This document shows, piece after piece, positions 25,924 to 37,702 of a DNA stretch of 64,000 bases. Made by a program: the position numbers and the translations under genes. How positions within the stretch are numbered: position 1 is the stretch's first letter; each line of letters begins with the position of its first letter. The notes under the pieces are model-generated. The model made no database searches. It was not told the DNA's origin and worked only from the letters and a program-made list of their open reading frames with translations. The stretch comes from Geobacteraceae bacterium. GTDB taxonomy: Bacteria > Desulfobacterota > Desulfuromonadia > Geobacterales > Pseudopelobacteraceae. The DNA lies in NCBI GenBank assembly GCA_025355965.1, contig JANXYR010000060.1, positions 120,060-184,059 of the forward strand, in the 5' to 3' direction.

Positions 25924-27549
25924 ATGGTCCAATTATCGAACATATCCAAACAACACGGTTCACAGATTCTGTTTCGTGACGCATCTTGCCAGATCTTGCC
26001 CGGAACACATACCGGTCTGGTTGGTCCCAACGGTGCCGGGAAAACCACTGTTTTTAGAATCATAGCCGGGGAGGAGGAGCCCGATTCCGGTGAGGTCATT
26101 CTGCCAAAAAAGACAACGATCGGCTATTTTTCTCAGGATGTCGGCGAAATGTTCGGGCGTTCCGCACTTGAGGAAGTTATGGCCACCTGTGGATCAACGG
26201 TGCAACTGGCCGCAGAGATGAAGGAGATGGAGGCCGCCATGTGCCTGCCTCAGTCTGATGATGAGATGACCGCTCTTTTGGAACGTTATGGTAATGCAGT
26301 TGAAGAGTTTGAGCATATGGAAGGATATGATCTTGATTCACGCGCCCAGGCTGTTCTGACCGGTCTCGGAATAGGTCCCGATCGTTATAATCATCCGGTA
26401 GAATCTTTCAGCGGCGGATGGAAAATGCGCATTGCACTGGCCAGTATTCTAACCCTAAAGCCGGATGTATTACTGCTGGACGAACCGACCAACCATCTTG
26501 ATGTCGAATCGATTGTCTGGCTGGAGGAGTGGCTTTCCAGTGAGTTTAAAGGTTCGTTGCTGATGACCAGTCATGATCGTGATTTTATGAACCGGGTTGT
26601 GACGCGGGTTATCGAGGTCGCTAATGCGACTGTAACCACCTATGGTGGAAATTATGATTTTTATGAACGTGAGCGGGATATCCGTCTAGAGCAGCTAATC
26701 GCTTCACACAAACGTCAACAAGACATGTTGGCCAAGGAAGAGGAGTTTATCGCTCGCTTTGCAGCCCGCGCCTCCCATGCCGCTCAGGTACAATCCAGGG
26801 TCAAAAAACTGGAAAAAATTGAGAGAATCGAGATCCCTGCTGAAGAGCGAACCGTACGTTTTGGCTTTGCCGAACCACCTCGCAGCGGCGATGATGTGGC
26901 CGCTTTCGATGGTCTGGGGAAGGTTTGGATAACGCCTGACGGACAGGAAAAACCTGTATTTCATGGTGTAACCGGTATGGTTAAACGACTTAACAAGATA
27001 GCCGTTGTCGGCGTTAATGGCGCCGGTAAATCGACCTTTCTTAAGATCCTCGCAGGCCAGACCGAGCCAACAGCTGGAAGCGTGACCATTGGTGCCAATG
27101 TAGAGATAGGGTACTTCAGTCAGCACGCCATGGAGCTGCTTGATCCCCAAAAGACAATTTTCGAAACCATGCAGGATTATATGCCTCTGGCGACGATCGG
27201 CATGATCAGGAATCTGCTCGGTGCATTTCTTTTTTCTGGTGACACAGTTGATAAACGAATAGAAAACCTTTCGGGAGGCGAGAAGAGCAGGGTGGTGCTG
27301 GCTACTATTCTGGCCCGCCCGGTCAATTTCCTGATCCTTGATGAGCCGACGAATCACCTGGATATCCGTTCTCGCGAAATGTTGCTGGAAACGCTTAAGA
27401 ACTTTGGCGGGACGATTGTTCTCGTCAGCCATGACCGACATTTTTTACGATTGCTGGTTGATCGCGTTTTCGAGGTTGATCATGGTGAGATGCGGGTGTA
27501 TGAAGGGAGTTATGATTATTACCTTTCAAAAGCACATGGCACAGCTTAG
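25924..27549 (+). CDS. ABC-F family ATPase with intact ATP sites
   Basis: A 541-residue two-domain ABC-F protein. Domain 1 has GPNGAGKTT, signature SFSGGWKMRIALASIL and LLLDEPTNHLD. Domain 2 has GVNGAGKST, LSGGEKSRVVLATIL and LILDEPTNHLD. Between them is the ABC-F linker (about 235-300), rich in Lys/Arg/Glu (KRQQDMLAKEEEFIARF). It has no TM segments and so is not a transporter; proteins of this class act on the ribosome. Both ATP sites look complete, unlike its neighbour. Subfamily (YheS/YdiF-like) is not certain. Confidence 0.88.
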   Translation: MVQLSNISKQHGSQILFRDASCQILPGTHTGLVGPNGAGKTTVFRIIAGEEEPDSGEVILPKKTTIGYFSQDVGEMFGRSALEEVMATCGSTVQLAAEMKEMEAAMCLPQSDDEMTALLERYGNAVEEFEHMEGYDLDSRAQAVLTGLGIGPDRYNHPVESFSGGWKMRIALASILTLKPDVLLLDEPTNHLDVESIVWLEEWLSSEFKGSLLMTSHDRDFMNRVVTRVIEVANATVTTYGGNYDFYERERDIRLEQLIASHKRQQDMLAKEEEFIARFAARASHAAQVQSRVKKLEKIERIEIPAEERTVRFGFAEPPRSGDDVAAFDGLGKVWITPDGQEKPVFHGVTGMVKRLNKIAVVGVNGAGKSTFLKILAGQTEPTAGSVTIGANVEIGYFSQHAMELLDPQKTIFETMQDYMPLATIGMIRNLLGAFLFSGDTVDKRIENLSGGEKSRVVLATILARPVNFLILDEPTNHLDIRSREMLLETLKNFGGTIVLVSHDRHFLRLLVDRVFEVDHGEMRVYEGSYDYYLSKAHGTA

Positions 27550-27570
27550 AAGGGGAAGCTTAGAAGGGGA
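27543..27570. repeat. 14-base tandem duplication at the ABC-F stop
   Basis: AGCTTAGAAGGGGA occurs twice in a row (27543-27556 and 27557-27570), and the first copy contains the stop codon of the ABC-F gene. It is probably a recent slippage duplication without coding effect. Confidence 0.75.
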
Positions 27571-27590
27571 AGGTTAACAAACAGAACAAT

Positions 27591-27624
27591 AAAAAGAGCC
27601 ACCTCGTAAGAAGTGGCTCTTTTT
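27591..27624 (+). terminator. Bidirectional terminator between ABC-F and small secreted protein
   Basis: GAGCCAC (27596-27602) pairs with GTGGCTC (27613-27619), flanked by AAAAA and TTTTT, so it can serve both converging genes. Confidence 0.88.
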
Positions 27625-27646
27625 ATTTAAACTGCTGAATGGGTTA

Positions 27647-27862
27647 TTACTTTGCAGCAGGAGCAGCTTCAGCAGCAGGAGCGGTTTCTTTCTTTTCTGC
27701 TTTAGCTTTCTTTGCTTTTTTGGTTTTCTTTACTTTCTTAACTTCTTTCTTCTCAACAGCAGGTTTTGCATCAGCAGCAGGTGCAACATCAGCAGCGAAA
27801 ACTAGAGCAGAAAAGGACAGAGCAACGATTGTAGCTACGATTGTGGAAAGTACTTTTTTCAT
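27647..27862 (-). CDS. Small Lys/Ala-rich secreted protein
   Basis: A 71-residue protein with a clear signal peptide (about 1-23, cut after VFAA). The mature part is entirely low complexity: Ala/Pro segments flank a Lys-rich core (EVKKVKKTKKAKKAKAEKK). Such histone-tail-like sequences may bind polyanions, but no function is known. The ribosome site (aaggag) is strong. A sigma-54-like promoter lies 47 bases upstream, suggesting regulated expression. The antisense reading frame over the same region is a compositional shadow. Confidence 0.75.
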   Translation of the reverse strand: MKKVLSTIVATIVALSFSALVFAADVAPAADAKPAVEKKEVKKVKKTKKAKKAKAEKKETAPAAEAAPAAK

Positions 27863-27908
27863 TTTGGAACTCCTTGGTTTTAAGTATGAACTGCATATAT
27901 TTTATTAC

Positions 27909-27925
27909 TGCAGAACTAATGCCAA
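27909..27925 (-). promoter_or_regulatory. Sigma-54-type promoter for the small Lys/Ala-rich protein
   Basis: On the minus strand the sequence reads TTGGCATTAGTTCTGCA, giving the GG and GC elements with exactly ten bases between them, as RpoN promoters require. The predicted start lies about 36 bases before the ATG. Confidence 0.5.
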
Positions 27926-28081
27926 CTATTTGATGTTTTTATAACATGATGATATTACACAATATATTTTCTATGACTATTGAATGCAACTTTAATACGT
28001 GTCTGATATGAAATTTCTGACACCTCAGATGGGGTAAATCTATTCCACACCAATGTCTAGTTGGAACTGGTTCATATTTTC

Positions 28082-29491
28082 TTACTTCGGCACCCAACCG
28101 CCACCCAACGCCTTAACCAGCAAGACACTGGCTGTAAGTCTTCGCCCCAAAAGTCCCAGGATCGTGCGCTCATTCGCAAGAGAAGTTGATTGAGCAACCA
28201 GTACATTCAGATAGGCTACGGTACCTGATTGATACTGGTTGGTAGTGATTGCCACTACCTGTTGCGCTGCCTTTACCGCTTGATCCTGAACGCGAGTCTC
28301 TTCTTCCAGAATGCGGAGCGCGGCCAGGTTATCTTCTACCTCCTGAAATGCCGTCAGCACCGTTTCCCGATATGTAGCCACCGTAGCGTCATAAGCTGCT
28401 TTCACCTGTTCGGACTGGGCTGCACGTAATCCGCCATCGAACAGTGTTGCGGATATCGTTGGACCTACCGACCAGAACCGGCTTGGCCACGATAAAAGGG
28501 AGGCAATACTCGACGCCTCAAGACCGGCTGATGCAGCCAGTTTTATCGTTGGAAAATAGGCGGCTTTTGCAATGCCTATCTGAGCGTTAGCCGCTGCCAC
28601 ACTCCTTTCTGATGAGGCAATATCGGGGCGTCGTTCAAGAATCTCGGATGGGAGCCCTGTTGGAATTTGAGGAACGGTAGTTGAAAATAACGTGGGAGGC
28701 AGATAAAAAGCTGCTGGTGGTTTGCCAACCAAGAGTGCGATGGCATGTTCCAGTTGGGAACGTTGTACTCCGAGATCTATTGCTTGGGCTTCAGTGCTTT
28801 TAAACTGGGTCTCGGCTTGTAGTACATCAGCTTTAGCGGCTATACCCGCTGTATACCGATTATTAGTCATTTCGAGGGACTTACGATATACGGTTATCGT
28901 CGCGTCCATGAGCTTTATCTGAGCATCCAGTATCCGCATCTGAAAATAGTCGCCGGCGAGGGCCGCTTGGCTACTCAGGGTTATAGAGGCTAAATCGGCC
29001 GCGCTTGCCTGGGCATTTGCTTTGCTCGCTTCGACGCTGCGACGGACCCGGCCCCAAAGATCAAGCTCCCATGATGAGTCTAATGGGATCTGAAAATCAG
29101 AGGTCGGTCGGCTCGATACAGCGCCAAGATTGCCCGACCTTTGCGACCTTGTTGCTGAAGCTCCGGTCGAGAGCGATGGGAAATAGCCGGACTTGGCAAT
29201 TTGTACCGCTGCGCGAGCCTGACGAAACCGGGCCTCTGCCGTGGAAACGGTGAGGTTTGAAATTACGATCTGTTCTTCCAGCGAATTCAAAACAGGATCG
29301 CTGTATATTTCCCACCATTTTTCCTGGACCTTGCCGTCCTGCGGCTGCGCCACCTTCCACCCTTTCAACTCCTTGTAGGCTGTCGGCATAGTTTCAAGCG
29401 GAGTTGGCTTGACATAGTCAGGGCCGATAGTACAGGCGGCCAGCAATAATGAACATGACCCCACCATTATTCGAGTAGTTAAGCCAGACAT
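28082..29491 (-). CDS. Outer-membrane efflux lipoprotein, NodT/TolC family
   Basis: A 469-residue outer-membrane channel with a lipoprotein signal (LLLAACTIG). It has two outer-membrane-efflux repeats made of long helices (about 65-255 and 275-460) with family motifs such as SSWELDLWGRVRRSVEA and EILERRPDIASSERSVAAAN. It would form the trimeric exit duct for the RND pumps encoded just upstream in the same operon. It is the last gene, 25 bases after the second pump gene. Confidence 0.92.
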   Translation of the reverse strand: MSGLTTRIMVGSCSLLLAACTIGPDYVKPTPLETMPTAYKELKGWKVAQPQDGKVQEKWWEIYSDPVLNSLEEQIVISNLTVSTAEARFRQARAAVQIAKSGYFPSLSTGASATRSQRSGNLGAVSSRPTSDFQIPLDSSWELDLWGRVRRSVEASKANAQASAADLASITLSSQAALAGDYFQMRILDAQIKLMDATITVYRKSLEMTNNRYTAGIAAKADVLQAETQFKSTEAQAIDLGVQRSQLEHAIALLVGKPPAAFYLPPTLFSTTVPQIPTGLPSEILERRPDIASSERSVAAANAQIGIAKAAYFPTIKLAASAGLEASSIASLLSWPSRFWSVGPTISATLFDGGLRAAQSEQVKAAYDATVATYRETVLTAFQEVEDNLAALRILEEETRVQDQAVKAAQQVVAITTNQYQSGTVAYLNVLVAQSTSLANERTILGLLGRRLTASVLLVKALGGGWVPK

Positions 29492-29516
29492 TTTTCACGT
29501 CCTCCACATTCTATCA

Positions 29517-32500
29517 TTACTTAGAGCCCATCCGGCGCAACTTCCGCCTTTTATCGAACCACGTGCGAAAACGGTCAAGATAAAGGTACACCACCGGAGT
29601 AGTGTAAAGTGTCATCATTTGGCTGAATATCAGTCCCCCGACTATGGCGATTCCGAGCGGGCGTCTGAGTTCCGAGCCGACTCCGGTACCGAGCGCCAGT
29701 GGGACTGCACCTAGCAAAGCCGCCATGGTAGTCATCATGATTGGCCTGAAGCGGAGCAGGCACGACTCAAAAATGGCGTCACCAGGTGACTTCCCTTCGC
29801 GGCGCTGAACCGACAAAGCAAAATCGACCATCATGATGCCGTTTTTCTTGACGATCCCGATCAGCAGAATTACTCCGATGATGGCGATTAGGTTAAGGTC
29901 GGAACCAAAAATCATCAGGGCAGCCACCGCACCTACTCCGGCAGAAGGGAGCGTTGAAAGAATCGTCAGCGGATGTATGTAGCTTTCGTAGAGTATGCCG
30001 AGTACGATATACACCGCTATCAGGGCAAACAGAATCAGAAGCGGCTGTGATTTGAGCGATGCCTGAAACGCCTGTGCCGTTCCGGCAAACTTTCCTCTGA
30101 TACTCGACGGTAAACCCATTTGGTGGGTAGCCTCTTCAATAGCCGCGACAGCCGCACCAAGAGAAACCCCCGGCGCCAGGTTGAATGAGGTGGTGACTGC
30201 CGGAAACTGACTCTGGTGATTTACCGCCAGGGCGCTGGCACTGGTCTTGTACGAAGTGAAGGCCGATAATGGCACCAGCTGGCCTCCCGAAGAGAGCACA
30301 TGGATATCACGCAACGTGTCCGGTTGCTGCCAGAAGGCTGGAGCCGCCTCCATGACCACATGATACTGGTTGAGTGGCGTATAGATGACGGACACCTGAC
30401 GCTGGCCAAAGGCGTCATAGAGTGCTTCATCAATCTGTTGCGGTGATATGCCGAGCCTTGAAGCCGTTGGTCTGTCAATAACCAGATCCGCCTCAAGTCC
30501 CCGATTCTGCTGGTCGTTGCTCACATCCACCAAAACTGGCATGCCGCGCATCTTCTGCAGCATCTTCTGTCCCCAGCTATTCAGCTCATTAACATTTTCT
30601 CCCTGAAGTGTGTATTGGTATAGGGCATTACCCATCCGGCCACCAACCCTCAGATCTTGAACCGGTTGTAAAAAGGTGGGGGCTCCGGGAATGTGGGCCA
30701 GCTTCTTACGCAACCGCCCAATTACCTGGTTTGCCGATGTTTTGCGCTTTGCAAAAGGTTTTAGTGAGATGAACATTCTGCCGGAATTGACTGTGGAACC
30801 ACCTCCGCCACCGGTAAAGCCGATCACATATTCGACATCAGGGTCTTGCTTGATGATAGCCACCACTTGGCTCAGCTTGTCCCGCATCGACTGAAAAGAA
30901 ATATCCTGAGCGGCCTGGATATTCCCGGATATTCTTCCGGTATCCTGCTCGGGGAAAAACCCTTTAGGGATAATCACAAAAAGAGAAATGCTCACTACGA
31001 CGGTTGCCAGCATCAGGCCAATCATAATCTGGCGATGTATCAAGGCCCACCGGAGTGAGGTCTCGTAATGACTGTGCATCCAGACAAACATCCGTTCGCT
31101 GGTGCGATACAACCAGCCGTGTGGACCTGATTTTTCATCCTTGAGGATGGTAGCACACATCATCGGTGTTACGGTGAGTGAGATAACCAGGGAGACCATG
31201 ATGGCAGCGGAGAGGGTTACGGCAAATTCCCTGAACAGACGCCCCACCATCCCACCCATCAGCAGGATCGGTATGAAAACGGCGACCAAAGAAATGCTCA
31301 TGGAAAGGACCGTGAAAGCAATTTCCTTGCTGCCGGAAAGGGCCGCCTGAAGAGGTGACTGTCCCATCTCACGGTAACGGGTTACGTTCTCCAAAACCAC
31401 AATGGCATCATCGACTACGAAACCGGTCGCTATAGTGAGAGCCATGAGGGAAAGATTATCCAGAGAATAGCCGAACATGTACATGACCGCAAATGTACCA
31501 ATGATCGATGAAGCAACGGCCACTGCCGGAATCAGCGTCGCCCGGACGTTACGGAGAAACCAAAAAACCACCAGAATCACCAGGAATCCGGACAGAAGCA
31601 GCGACATCTCCACGTCGTGCAGGGAACCACGAATGGGAGGGGTTCGATCGAGTACGACGGCAAGTTTGACGCCCCCCGGCAGCGAGGCCTCCAACTGTGG
31701 TAATAACGTGCGGATGCTGTCCACTGTGTCAATGATATTCGCGCCAGGTTGGCGGGAGATAATCACCATGACTGCCGGCGTGCCGTTGACAAGGCCGCTG
31801 ACGCGAAGATCCTCCACCGAGTCCTCCACGTTGGCTACATCAGCCAGCCGTACAGCCGCCCCGGATTTGTAGCGGATAACCAGGTTGCGATAATCAGCGG
31901 CTTTTTGCAGCTGATCGTTGGCGTGAATCTCCCACGAGGTGCTGTCATTTGAGAGTATCCCTTTGGGGCGATTGACGTTGGTACCTGCCAGAACGGCACG
32001 AACCTGGGCCAGGCTGATGCCGTACTTGTTGAGAGCCAGTGGATTCAGCTCCGCTCGGACTGCAGGCAGCGCTCCGCCGCCGACAAATACCTGTCCGACC
32101 CCCTTTACCTGTGACAACTTCTGGGCAAGAATTGACGAAGCTGCATCGTACATCTTTGGTTTACTGACACTGTCAGAAGTAAGTGCCAGAATCATGATCG
32201 GTGCGTCCGATGGATTCACCTTCCGGTAGGACGGGTTGCTGGGGAGGTTCGCCGGGAGATAGCTTCGAGCAGCATTGATGGCCGCCTGGACATCGCGGGC
32301 CGCCCCGTTGATGTCACGATTCAACTCGAACTGCATGGTAATGCTGGTGCTGCCGCGATTGCTGACGGAAGTCATTTCGGTTACACCCGCTATGCGGCCG
32401 AACTGCCTTTCCAGAGGTGCCGCCACAGAAGTGGACATGGTTTCGGGATCGGCACCGGGAAGGGAGGCAGAAACCGAGATGGTCGGAAAATCAACCTGCG

Positions 32501-32612
32501 GGAGCGGCGATACCGGCAGAAGCCTAAAGGCAATGATGCCGGCCAGCACAAGTCCTACGGTCAGCAGCGTGGTGGCCACCGGTCTGCGTATGAAGGTGGC
32601 GGAGATGTTCAT
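29517..32612 (-). CDS. mdtC: RND multidrug efflux permease, MdtC-like
   Basis: A 1031-residue proton-driven inner-membrane pump with 12 TM helices and two large periplasmic loops. The opening [19 protein letters not shown] and the TM4 proton-relay motif [14 protein letters not shown] are diagnostic. It overlaps the upstream pump gene by 4 bases. In E. coli MdtB and MdtC act together as a heteromultimer with MdtA and TolC, exporting bile salts, novobiocin and metals-linked compounds. The tandem pair and the order adaptor-B-C-channel support the same complex here. Substrates are not predictable. Confidence 0.9.
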   Translation of the reverse strand: MNISATFIRRPVATTLLTVGLVLAGIIAFRLLPVSPLPQVDFPTISVSASLPGADPETMSTSVAAPLERQFGRIAGVTEMTSVSNRGSTSITMQFELNRDINGAARDVQAAINAARSYLPANLPSNPSYRKVNPSDAPIMILALTSDSVSKPKMYDAASSILAQKLSQVKGVGQVFVGGGALPAVRAELNPLALNKYGISLAQVRAVLAGTNVNRPKGILSNDSTSWEIHANDQLQKAADYRNLVIRYKSGAAVRLADVANVEDSVEDLRVSGLVNGTPAVMVIISRQPGANIIDTVDSIRTLLPQLEASLPGGVKLAVVLDRTPPIRGSLHDVEMSLLLSGFLVILVVFWFLRNVRATLIPAVAVASSIIGTFAVMYMFGYSLDNLSLMALTIATGFVVDDAIVVLENVTRYREMGQSPLQAALSGSKEIAFTVLSMSISLVAVFIPILLMGGMVGRLFREFAVTLSAAIMVSLVISLTVTPMMCATILKDEKSGPHGWLYRTSERMFVWMHSHYETSLRWALIHRQIMIGLMLATVVVSISLFVIIPKGFFPEQDTGRISGNIQAAQDISFQSMRDKLSQVVAIIKQDPDVEYVIGFTGGGGGSTVNSGRMFISLKPFAKRKTSANQVIGRLRKKLAHIPGAPTFLQPVQDLRVGGRMGNALYQYTLQGENVNELNSWGQKMLQKMRGMPVLVDVSNDQQNRGLEADLVIDRPTASRLGISPQQIDEALYDAFGQRQVSVIYTPLNQYHVVMEAAPAFWQQPDTLRDIHVLSSGGQLVPLSAFTSYKTSASALAVNHQSQFPAVTTSFNLAPGVSLGAAVAAIEEATHQMGLPSSIRGKFAGTAQAFQASLKSQPLLILFALIAVYIVLGILYESYIHPLTILSTLPSAGVGAVAALMIFGSDLNLIAIIGVILLIGIVKKNGIMMVDFALSVQRREGKSPGDAIFESCLLRFRPIMMTTMAALLGAVPLALGTGVGSELRRPLGIAIVGGLIFSQMMTLYTTPVVYLYLDRFRTWFDKRRKLRRMGSK

Positions 32613-35600
32613 GGATTGACAGTTACTCCTGAACCACTTTTCCCTTTTCTCCGTCGCGCCATTCGGTCAAACGCCAGATAAATAACAGGGGTGGTATAAA
32701 GCGTCAGGATCTGACTAAATACTAATCCGCCGATAATGGCGATACCAAGAGGTTTACGCAGTTCTGAGCCGACGCCGGTTCCCATGGCCAGAGGAAGCGC
32801 TCCCAGCAGCGCCGCCATGGTGGTCATCATGATCGGCCTGAATCGGAGCAGACATGCCTGATATATGGCCTCTTCGGGAGGCTTGCCCTCATTGCGCTCC
32901 GCATCGAGCGCAAAATCTACCATCATGATGCCATTCTTCTTGACGATGCCGATCAGGAGAATAATACCTATAATGGCGATGACTGTGAGTTCCTGGCGGA
33001 ATAGCATCAGGGAGAGCACAGCCCCGACGCCGGCCGACGGCAGAGTGGAGAGAATAGTGAGTGGATGGATAAAGCTCTCATAGAGCACCCCAAGCACAAT
33101 ATAAACCGTAATCAGGGCGGCCAGAATAAGGATCGGTTCATTGGTGAGAGAGGCCTTGAATGCCTGCGCCGTCCCCTGGAAACTCCCCTTGATGCTGGCG
33201 GGAAGCCCCATTTGACCGGTCGCGGCTTCGATTGCATCAACGGCTTCCCCCAAAGAGACCCCCGGTGCCAGGTTGAACGAAGTCGTCACCGCAGGAAACT
33301 GCCCCTGACGGTTGATCACCAGCGGCCCTTTCGTCTCGGTAGCCGTGGCGATAGCCGAGAGCGGCACCTGGCCGCCGCTGTTCGAGCGGACATAGAGTGC
33401 CAGCAGCCCTCCTGGGTCCTGGCGGAACTGCGGCTTGACCGTCAGAATCACCCGATACTGGTTCAGTTCGGTGAAGATGGTCGAGACCTGTCGCTGCCCA
33501 AAAGCGTCGTAGAGGGCATCGTCAATATTTTGCGGCGTGATACCGAATCTGGCCGCTGTGGGGCGGTCAAAATTCAACTGCATTCGCAACCCCTCATTCT
33601 GTTGATCGCTGCTCACATCGCGCAATTCAGCTCTTTGTTGCAGACCTTCCACGACCTTTGGCGCCCAAGAGGCAAGCTCGTCGGTATTTGGGGTCTCCAG
33701 GGTAAACTGGTATTGGGTGCGACTTACCCTGGCATCAACGGTAAGGTCTTGTACCGGTTGCATGAAGAGGGCGATGCCGCTTACTAAAGCCAGCTTCGGC
33801 TGCAGTCGGCGGATGACGTCAGTGGCGCTGCCGTCCCGCAGGTGTAACGGTTTCAGGTTGATCTGAATTCTGCCGCTGTTAAGTGTTGTATTGGTGCCGT
33901 CAACGCCGATAAATGAGGAGATGCTCTCGACAGCCGGGTCTTCGAGAATACTTCTGGCAAGAGCCTGCTGCCGCTCGGCCATAGCTGGAAACGAGATGGA
34001 TTGTGACGCCTCGGAAATCCCCTGGATGACGCCGGTGTCCTGCACCGGGAAAAACCCCTTGGGGATGATCATGTAGAGCAGTACCGTCAACAGCAGGGTT
34101 CCGCCAGCAACGGCCAGGGTGGCGCTTTGATGCCGCAGCACCCACAGAAGCGAACGACCATATGAGGCAATTATACGATCAAATAATTTACCGGATGCGT
34201 GGTAGAAGCGCCCCTGGCGCTCTTCCGGGACATGTTTCAGTATGCGGGCACACATCATCGGCGTCAGTGTCAGTGATACAACCGCCGAAATCAGGATCGT
34301 AACCCCGAGAGTAACGGCAAATTCGCGGAAGAGCCGCCCGACAACATCGCCCATAAAGAGCAGCGGGATCAATACCGCGATCAGCGATATCGTTAATGAC
34401 AAGATGGTGAAGCCGATCTGCTTGGCCCCCTTGAGGGCAGCTTCGAGCGGTGTCTCCCCCTCCTCGACATAGCGGGAGATATTTTCGATCATGACTATGG
34501 CATCGTCCACTACGAAGCCGGTGGAGATGGTCAGTGCCATAAGCGTAAGATTGTTCAGACTGTAATCAAGCAGGTACATAACTCCAAACGTACCCACTAA
34601 CGACAACGGCACGGCAACGCTCGGAATGGTAGTGGCTGGCAGGTTGCGTAAGAAAAGAAATATGACCAGCACGACTAGCGCCACGGCCAGCAGCAGTTCG
34701 AATTGAACATCCTTCACCGATTCCCTGATTGTGACGGTCCGGTCGGTCAGCGGAGTTACCTTTACTGAAGCTGGCAGGGCCGCCTGCAACTGGGGGAGCA
34801 GCTGTTTAACCCGGTTTACCACCTCTATTACATTGGCTCCCGGTTGGCGTTGGATATTGACAATCACCGCCGGGGTGTCGTTCATCCAGGCCGCCTGGTT
34901 CACATTTTCCGTATCGTCGATGGCATCCGCCACATCTTTCAGCAGGACCGGAGCGCCGTTTTTCCATGAGATTACCAAGGAACGGTATTCCTTGCTGGAG
35001 AGTAGCTGATCATTAGCGCCGATGATATATGACTGCCGGGGACCGTCAAAACTCCCCTTGGCCTGGTTGACGTTTGCTGCGATGAGAGCTGCCCGCAGAT
35101 CTTCAAGGGTCAGTCCGTATGATGCCAGAGCGGTTGGATTTGCGTGAATCCGCACTGCCGGGCGCTGTCCGCCGCTGATGCTGACCAGGCCGACACCGGG
35201 AAGCTGAGATATCTTTTGGGCAAATCGGGTATCAGCGAGATCCTCCACTTTCGGCAGCGGCAGCGTATCAGAAGACAGAGCCAGCGTCAGGATCGGCGCA
35301 TCGGCCGGGTTAACCTTGCTGTATACCGGCGGGTTGGGAAGATCCTTGGGGAGGAAGTTAAAGCCGGCGTTTATAGCCGCCTGTACCTGCTGTTCGGCAA
35401 CATCTAACGGGAGTTCAAGAGTAAACTGCAAAGTAATGACCGAGCTACCGTGTGAGCTGGTAGAGGTCATCTGGGTCAACCCCGGCATCTGGCCGAATTG
35501 TCGTTCCAGTGGCGCAGTGATCGAAGAGGCCACGACATCAGAACTGGCTCCGGGATAGAAGGAGCGCACCTGGATGGTAGGATAATCAACCTGCGGCAGG

Positions 35601-35707
35601 GCGGAGACCGGTAATTGTTTGTATGCCACAGCCCCGGCAAGGATGATGGCGATCATCAGAAGCGTCGTTGCTACCGGCCGCAGGATGAAGAGGCGCGAGA
35701 AGTTCAT
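32609..35707 (-). CDS. mdtB: RND multidrug efflux permease, MdtB-like
   Basis: A 1032-residue RND pump, paralogous to its neighbour. It has [19 protein letters not shown] at the start, TM4 [14 protein letters not shown], and the repeated hydrophobic blocks of a 12-TM protein. It follows the adaptor gene with a one-base overlap. It is assigned as MdtB by position, being the first of the two pumps after the adaptor. The two pump genes are similar throughout, indicating an old tandem duplication, as in other MdtABC systems. Confidence 0.9.
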   Translation of the reverse strand: MNFSRLFILRPVATTLLMIAIILAGAVAYKQLPVSALPQVDYPTIQVRSFYPGASSDVVASSITAPLERQFGQMPGLTQMTSTSSHGSSVITLQFTLELPLDVAEQQVQAAINAGFNFLPKDLPNPPVYSKVNPADAPILTLALSSDTLPLPKVEDLADTRFAQKISQLPGVGLVSISGGQRPAVRIHANPTALASYGLTLEDLRAALIAANVNQAKGSFDGPRQSYIIGANDQLLSSKEYRSLVISWKNGAPVLLKDVADAIDDTENVNQAAWMNDTPAVIVNIQRQPGANVIEVVNRVKQLLPQLQAALPASVKVTPLTDRTVTIRESVKDVQFELLLAVALVVLVIFLFLRNLPATTIPSVAVPLSLVGTFGVMYLLDYSLNNLTLMALTISTGFVVDDAIVMIENISRYVEEGETPLEAALKGAKQIGFTILSLTISLIAVLIPLLFMGDVVGRLFREFAVTLGVTILISAVVSLTLTPMMCARILKHVPEERQGRFYHASGKLFDRIIASYGRSLLWVLRHQSATLAVAGGTLLLTVLLYMIIPKGFFPVQDTGVIQGISEASQSISFPAMAERQQALARSILEDPAVESISSFIGVDGTNTTLNSGRIQINLKPLHLRDGSATDVIRRLQPKLALVSGIALFMQPVQDLTVDARVSRTQYQFTLETPNTDELASWAPKVVEGLQQRAELRDVSSDQQNEGLRMQLNFDRPTAARFGITPQNIDDALYDAFGQRQVSTIFTELNQYRVILTVKPQFRQDPGGLLALYVRSNSGGQVPLSAIATATETKGPLVINRQGQFPAVTTSFNLAPGVSLGEAVDAIEAATGQMGLPASIKGSFQGTAQAFKASLTNEPILILAALITVYIVLGVLYESFIHPLTILSTLPSAGVGAVLSLMLFRQELTVIAIIGIILLIGIVKKNGIMMVDFALDAERNEGKPPEEAIYQACLLRFRPIMMTTMAALLGALPLAMGTGVGSELRKPLGIAIIGGLVFSQILTLYTTPVIYLAFDRMARRRKGKSGSGVTVNP

Positions 35708-36990
35708 TACGGCCGGCCGCCGGACTGTTTTCCGGGTTCACCGGCCGGTTTAGCCCCTTTGTAGTCACTCTGTTTATCACTCCCTTTTTTAGCCTGATCC
35801 CGATCCTTCACCTCAACCTTACTACCATCTCTCAGGCGCTCAGCACCGTCAACAACAACTTGTTCTCCAACCTCCAACCCCTCGACTACGGACGTTTCTC
35901 CCCCCTGGCTGATCCCGGTTTTAACCTGCTTCATAGTCACTGTTTTGTCCTGATTCAGCACAAAGGTAAAGGCTCCTTGAGGATTCTTCTGAATTGCTGC
36001 AGAGGGTACGATGATGGCATCCTTCTTTACATCCACGAGAAGCCGGGCATTGACGAATTGGTTTGGAAAAAGTTCACTGCCTCGGTTGGTAAATACCGCC
36101 TTGAGCTTTACCGTACCGGTGGTTGGATCGATCTGGTTGTCAACTGTGGTAAGTTCTCCTGAGGCCAGTTTCAGCTTCATCTCACGATCAAAAGCTTCGA
36201 CTGCCAGTTGTCCCCCCCTCATCTTACGCATAACCTGCGGCAGGCTATCTTCTGGGAGCGGAAACTGCACGGCAATCGGCTGTACCTGGATAATTGTCAA
36301 TAAGCCCCCGGTATCTGTTGCGTGTACCATATTCCCTGGATCGACGAGTCGCAATCCGATGCGACCACTGATGGGCGCCGTGATGCGGCTGTAAGTTAGC
36401 TGCAGTTTGGCACTGTCGATTTGTCCCTGGTCAACTTTGACAGAACCTTCGTACTGTCTAACCAATGCTTCTTGAGTGTCCATCTGTTGTCTGGGGATCG
36501 AATCCTGTTTCCAGAGAGTTCGGTAGCGTTCCAGATCCATACGCGCATTGTTCAACTGTTCCCGGTCCCGGGTCATCTGGCCTTCTGCCTGTGTTAACAG
36601 CACCTGGAACGGTCGTGGGTCGATCACCGCCAGCAGGCTACCTTTGGTGACTGTTTGCCCCTCTCGGAAATGAACCGTCATTAACTGGCCGTCAACTCGG
36701 CTGCGCACGGTGACACTGTTTAGAGGTGTCACAGACCCCAGTCCCGTCAGGTAAACATTCATGTCTCCCTTGCGGGCAGGTGAAACAAAAACCGGTGTAG
36801 CAAGCGATAGCGCTTTGACGCCAGGCTTGCCAGCAGCAGCCTTTGATGAATCCTGCTGTTTTTTCCAAGCGGCAAAGCTCCCCGCGGCGATCAGAGTGAT
36901 CAGGATGAACCGGACCCACCACTTTTTAAAAAATGGCCGGTTGTCTGGCTGATGATTTGATTCCATTGTTTCGGTAGCAGTTTCTTGCAT
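35707..36990 (-). CDS. mdtA: RND periplasmic adaptor, MdtA-like
   Basis: A 427-residue membrane-fusion protein. It has a short cytoplasmic part, one TM helix (about 28-43), a biotinyl-lipoyl-like domain split around a helical hairpin ([20 protein letters not shown] ... [20 protein letters not shown]) and beta-barrel domains. The C-terminal tail (about 395-427) is Lys/Gly-rich and probably disordered. It links the RND pumps to the outer-membrane channel. It lies 34 bases after the response-regulator gene. Confidence 0.9.
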   Translation of the reverse strand: MQETATETMESNHQPDNRPFFKKWWVRFILITLIAAGSFAAWKKQQDSSKAAAGKPGVKALSLATPVFVSPARKGDMNVYLTGLGSVTPLNSVTVRSRVDGQLMTVHFREGQTVTKGSLLAVIDPRPFQVLLTQAEGQMTRDREQLNNARMDLERYRTLWKQDSIPRQQMDTQEALVRQYEGSVKVDQGQIDSAKLQLTYSRITAPISGRIGLRLVDPGNMVHATDTGGLLTIIQVQPIAVQFPLPEDSLPQVMRKMRGGQLAVEAFDREMKLKLASGELTTVDNQIDPTTGTVKLKAVFTNRGSELFPNQFVNARLLVDVKKDAIIVPSAAIQKNPQGAFTFVLNQDKTVTMKQVKTGISQGGETSVVEGLEVGEQVVVDGAERLRDGSKVEVKDRDQAKKGSDKQSDYKGAKPAGEPGKQSGGRP

Positions 36991-37024
36991 GTTCGTTAAC
37001 CTCTATTTCATTGGTGGCATATTT

Positions 37025-37702
37025 TCATTGCTGTGCATCATATTTATATCCCACACCATAAACCGATTGAATAAGTTCAGTTTCCGGCGACACTCCGGAA
37101 ATTTTCTTACGCAGGTTTTTGATATGACTATCTATTGTTCGATCACTGACGACCCGCTGATCCGGGTAGATGTGATCCATGAGTTTGGATCTATTGTATA
37201 TGCGCCCTGGATTGGCAGCAAGAAAACTGAGTAGTTTGAATTCGACAAAGGTAAGATCTAATTCGTGACCATGCAGTGTCGCTAATAAGCGGTCTTCGTC
37301 GAGATGAAGCAGAGAATCAACCCCAATAAGTTGTTGGTTTGCACTCCGCCGCAGCACAGCCTTAACCCGGGCCACCACCTCTCTTGGACTGAATGGTTTA
37401 CAGATATAATCATCTGCACCAAGTTCAAGCCCGAGGAGTCGGTCAATTTCCTCAATACGGGCGGTGACCATGATGATTGGCACCGAAGAGAATGTCCGAA
37501 TTTCCTTGCAAATATCAATGCCGTTTCGTCCCGGCAACATTATGTCGAGTAGAATCATGGCGGGCATTTTTTGACGAACATGCGGCAGTACATCCAGACC
37601 GTTTTCAATGCACTCCGTTTCATACCCCGCCTGACGGAGGTAATTACTTAGAAGCTTTGCTAACTTGGGTTCGTCCTCGACAATCAATAGTGCGTTATTC
37701 AT
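37025..37702 (-). CDS. OmpR-family response regulator (BaeR-like)
   Basis: A 225-residue regulator with a receiver domain (about 1-118: acidic EDE near the N-terminus, phospho-acceptor Asp in ILLDIMLPGRNG, Lys in YICKPFSP) and a winged-helix DNA-binding domain (about 125-222; YNRSKLMDHIYPD, VSDRTIDSHIKNLRKKI). It lies between the kinase and mdtABC, overlapping the kinase gene by 8 bases. In E. coli BaeSR controls mdtABC and spy; the same gene types are grouped here. Confidence 0.88.
   Translation of the reverse strand: MNNALLIVEDEPKLAKLLSNYLRQAGYETECIENGLDVLPHVRQKMPAMILLDIMLPGRNGIDICKEIRTFSSVPIIMVTARIEEIDRLLGLELGADDYICKPFSPREVVARVKAVLRRSANQQLIGVDSLLHLDEDRLLATLHGHELDLTFVEFKLLSFLAANPGRIYNRSKLMDHIYPDQRVVSDRTIDSHIKNLRKKISGVSPETELIQSVYGVGYKYDAQQ

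Noticed and set aside
26704..27441. Leftward open frame of 245 codons
   Set aside because: It is a shadow of the second ABC-F gene, whose motifs are complete in the sense frame.
33065..33787. Rightward open frame of 240 codons
   Set aside because: It lies wholly inside mdtB on the other strand and shows no start signal or domain.
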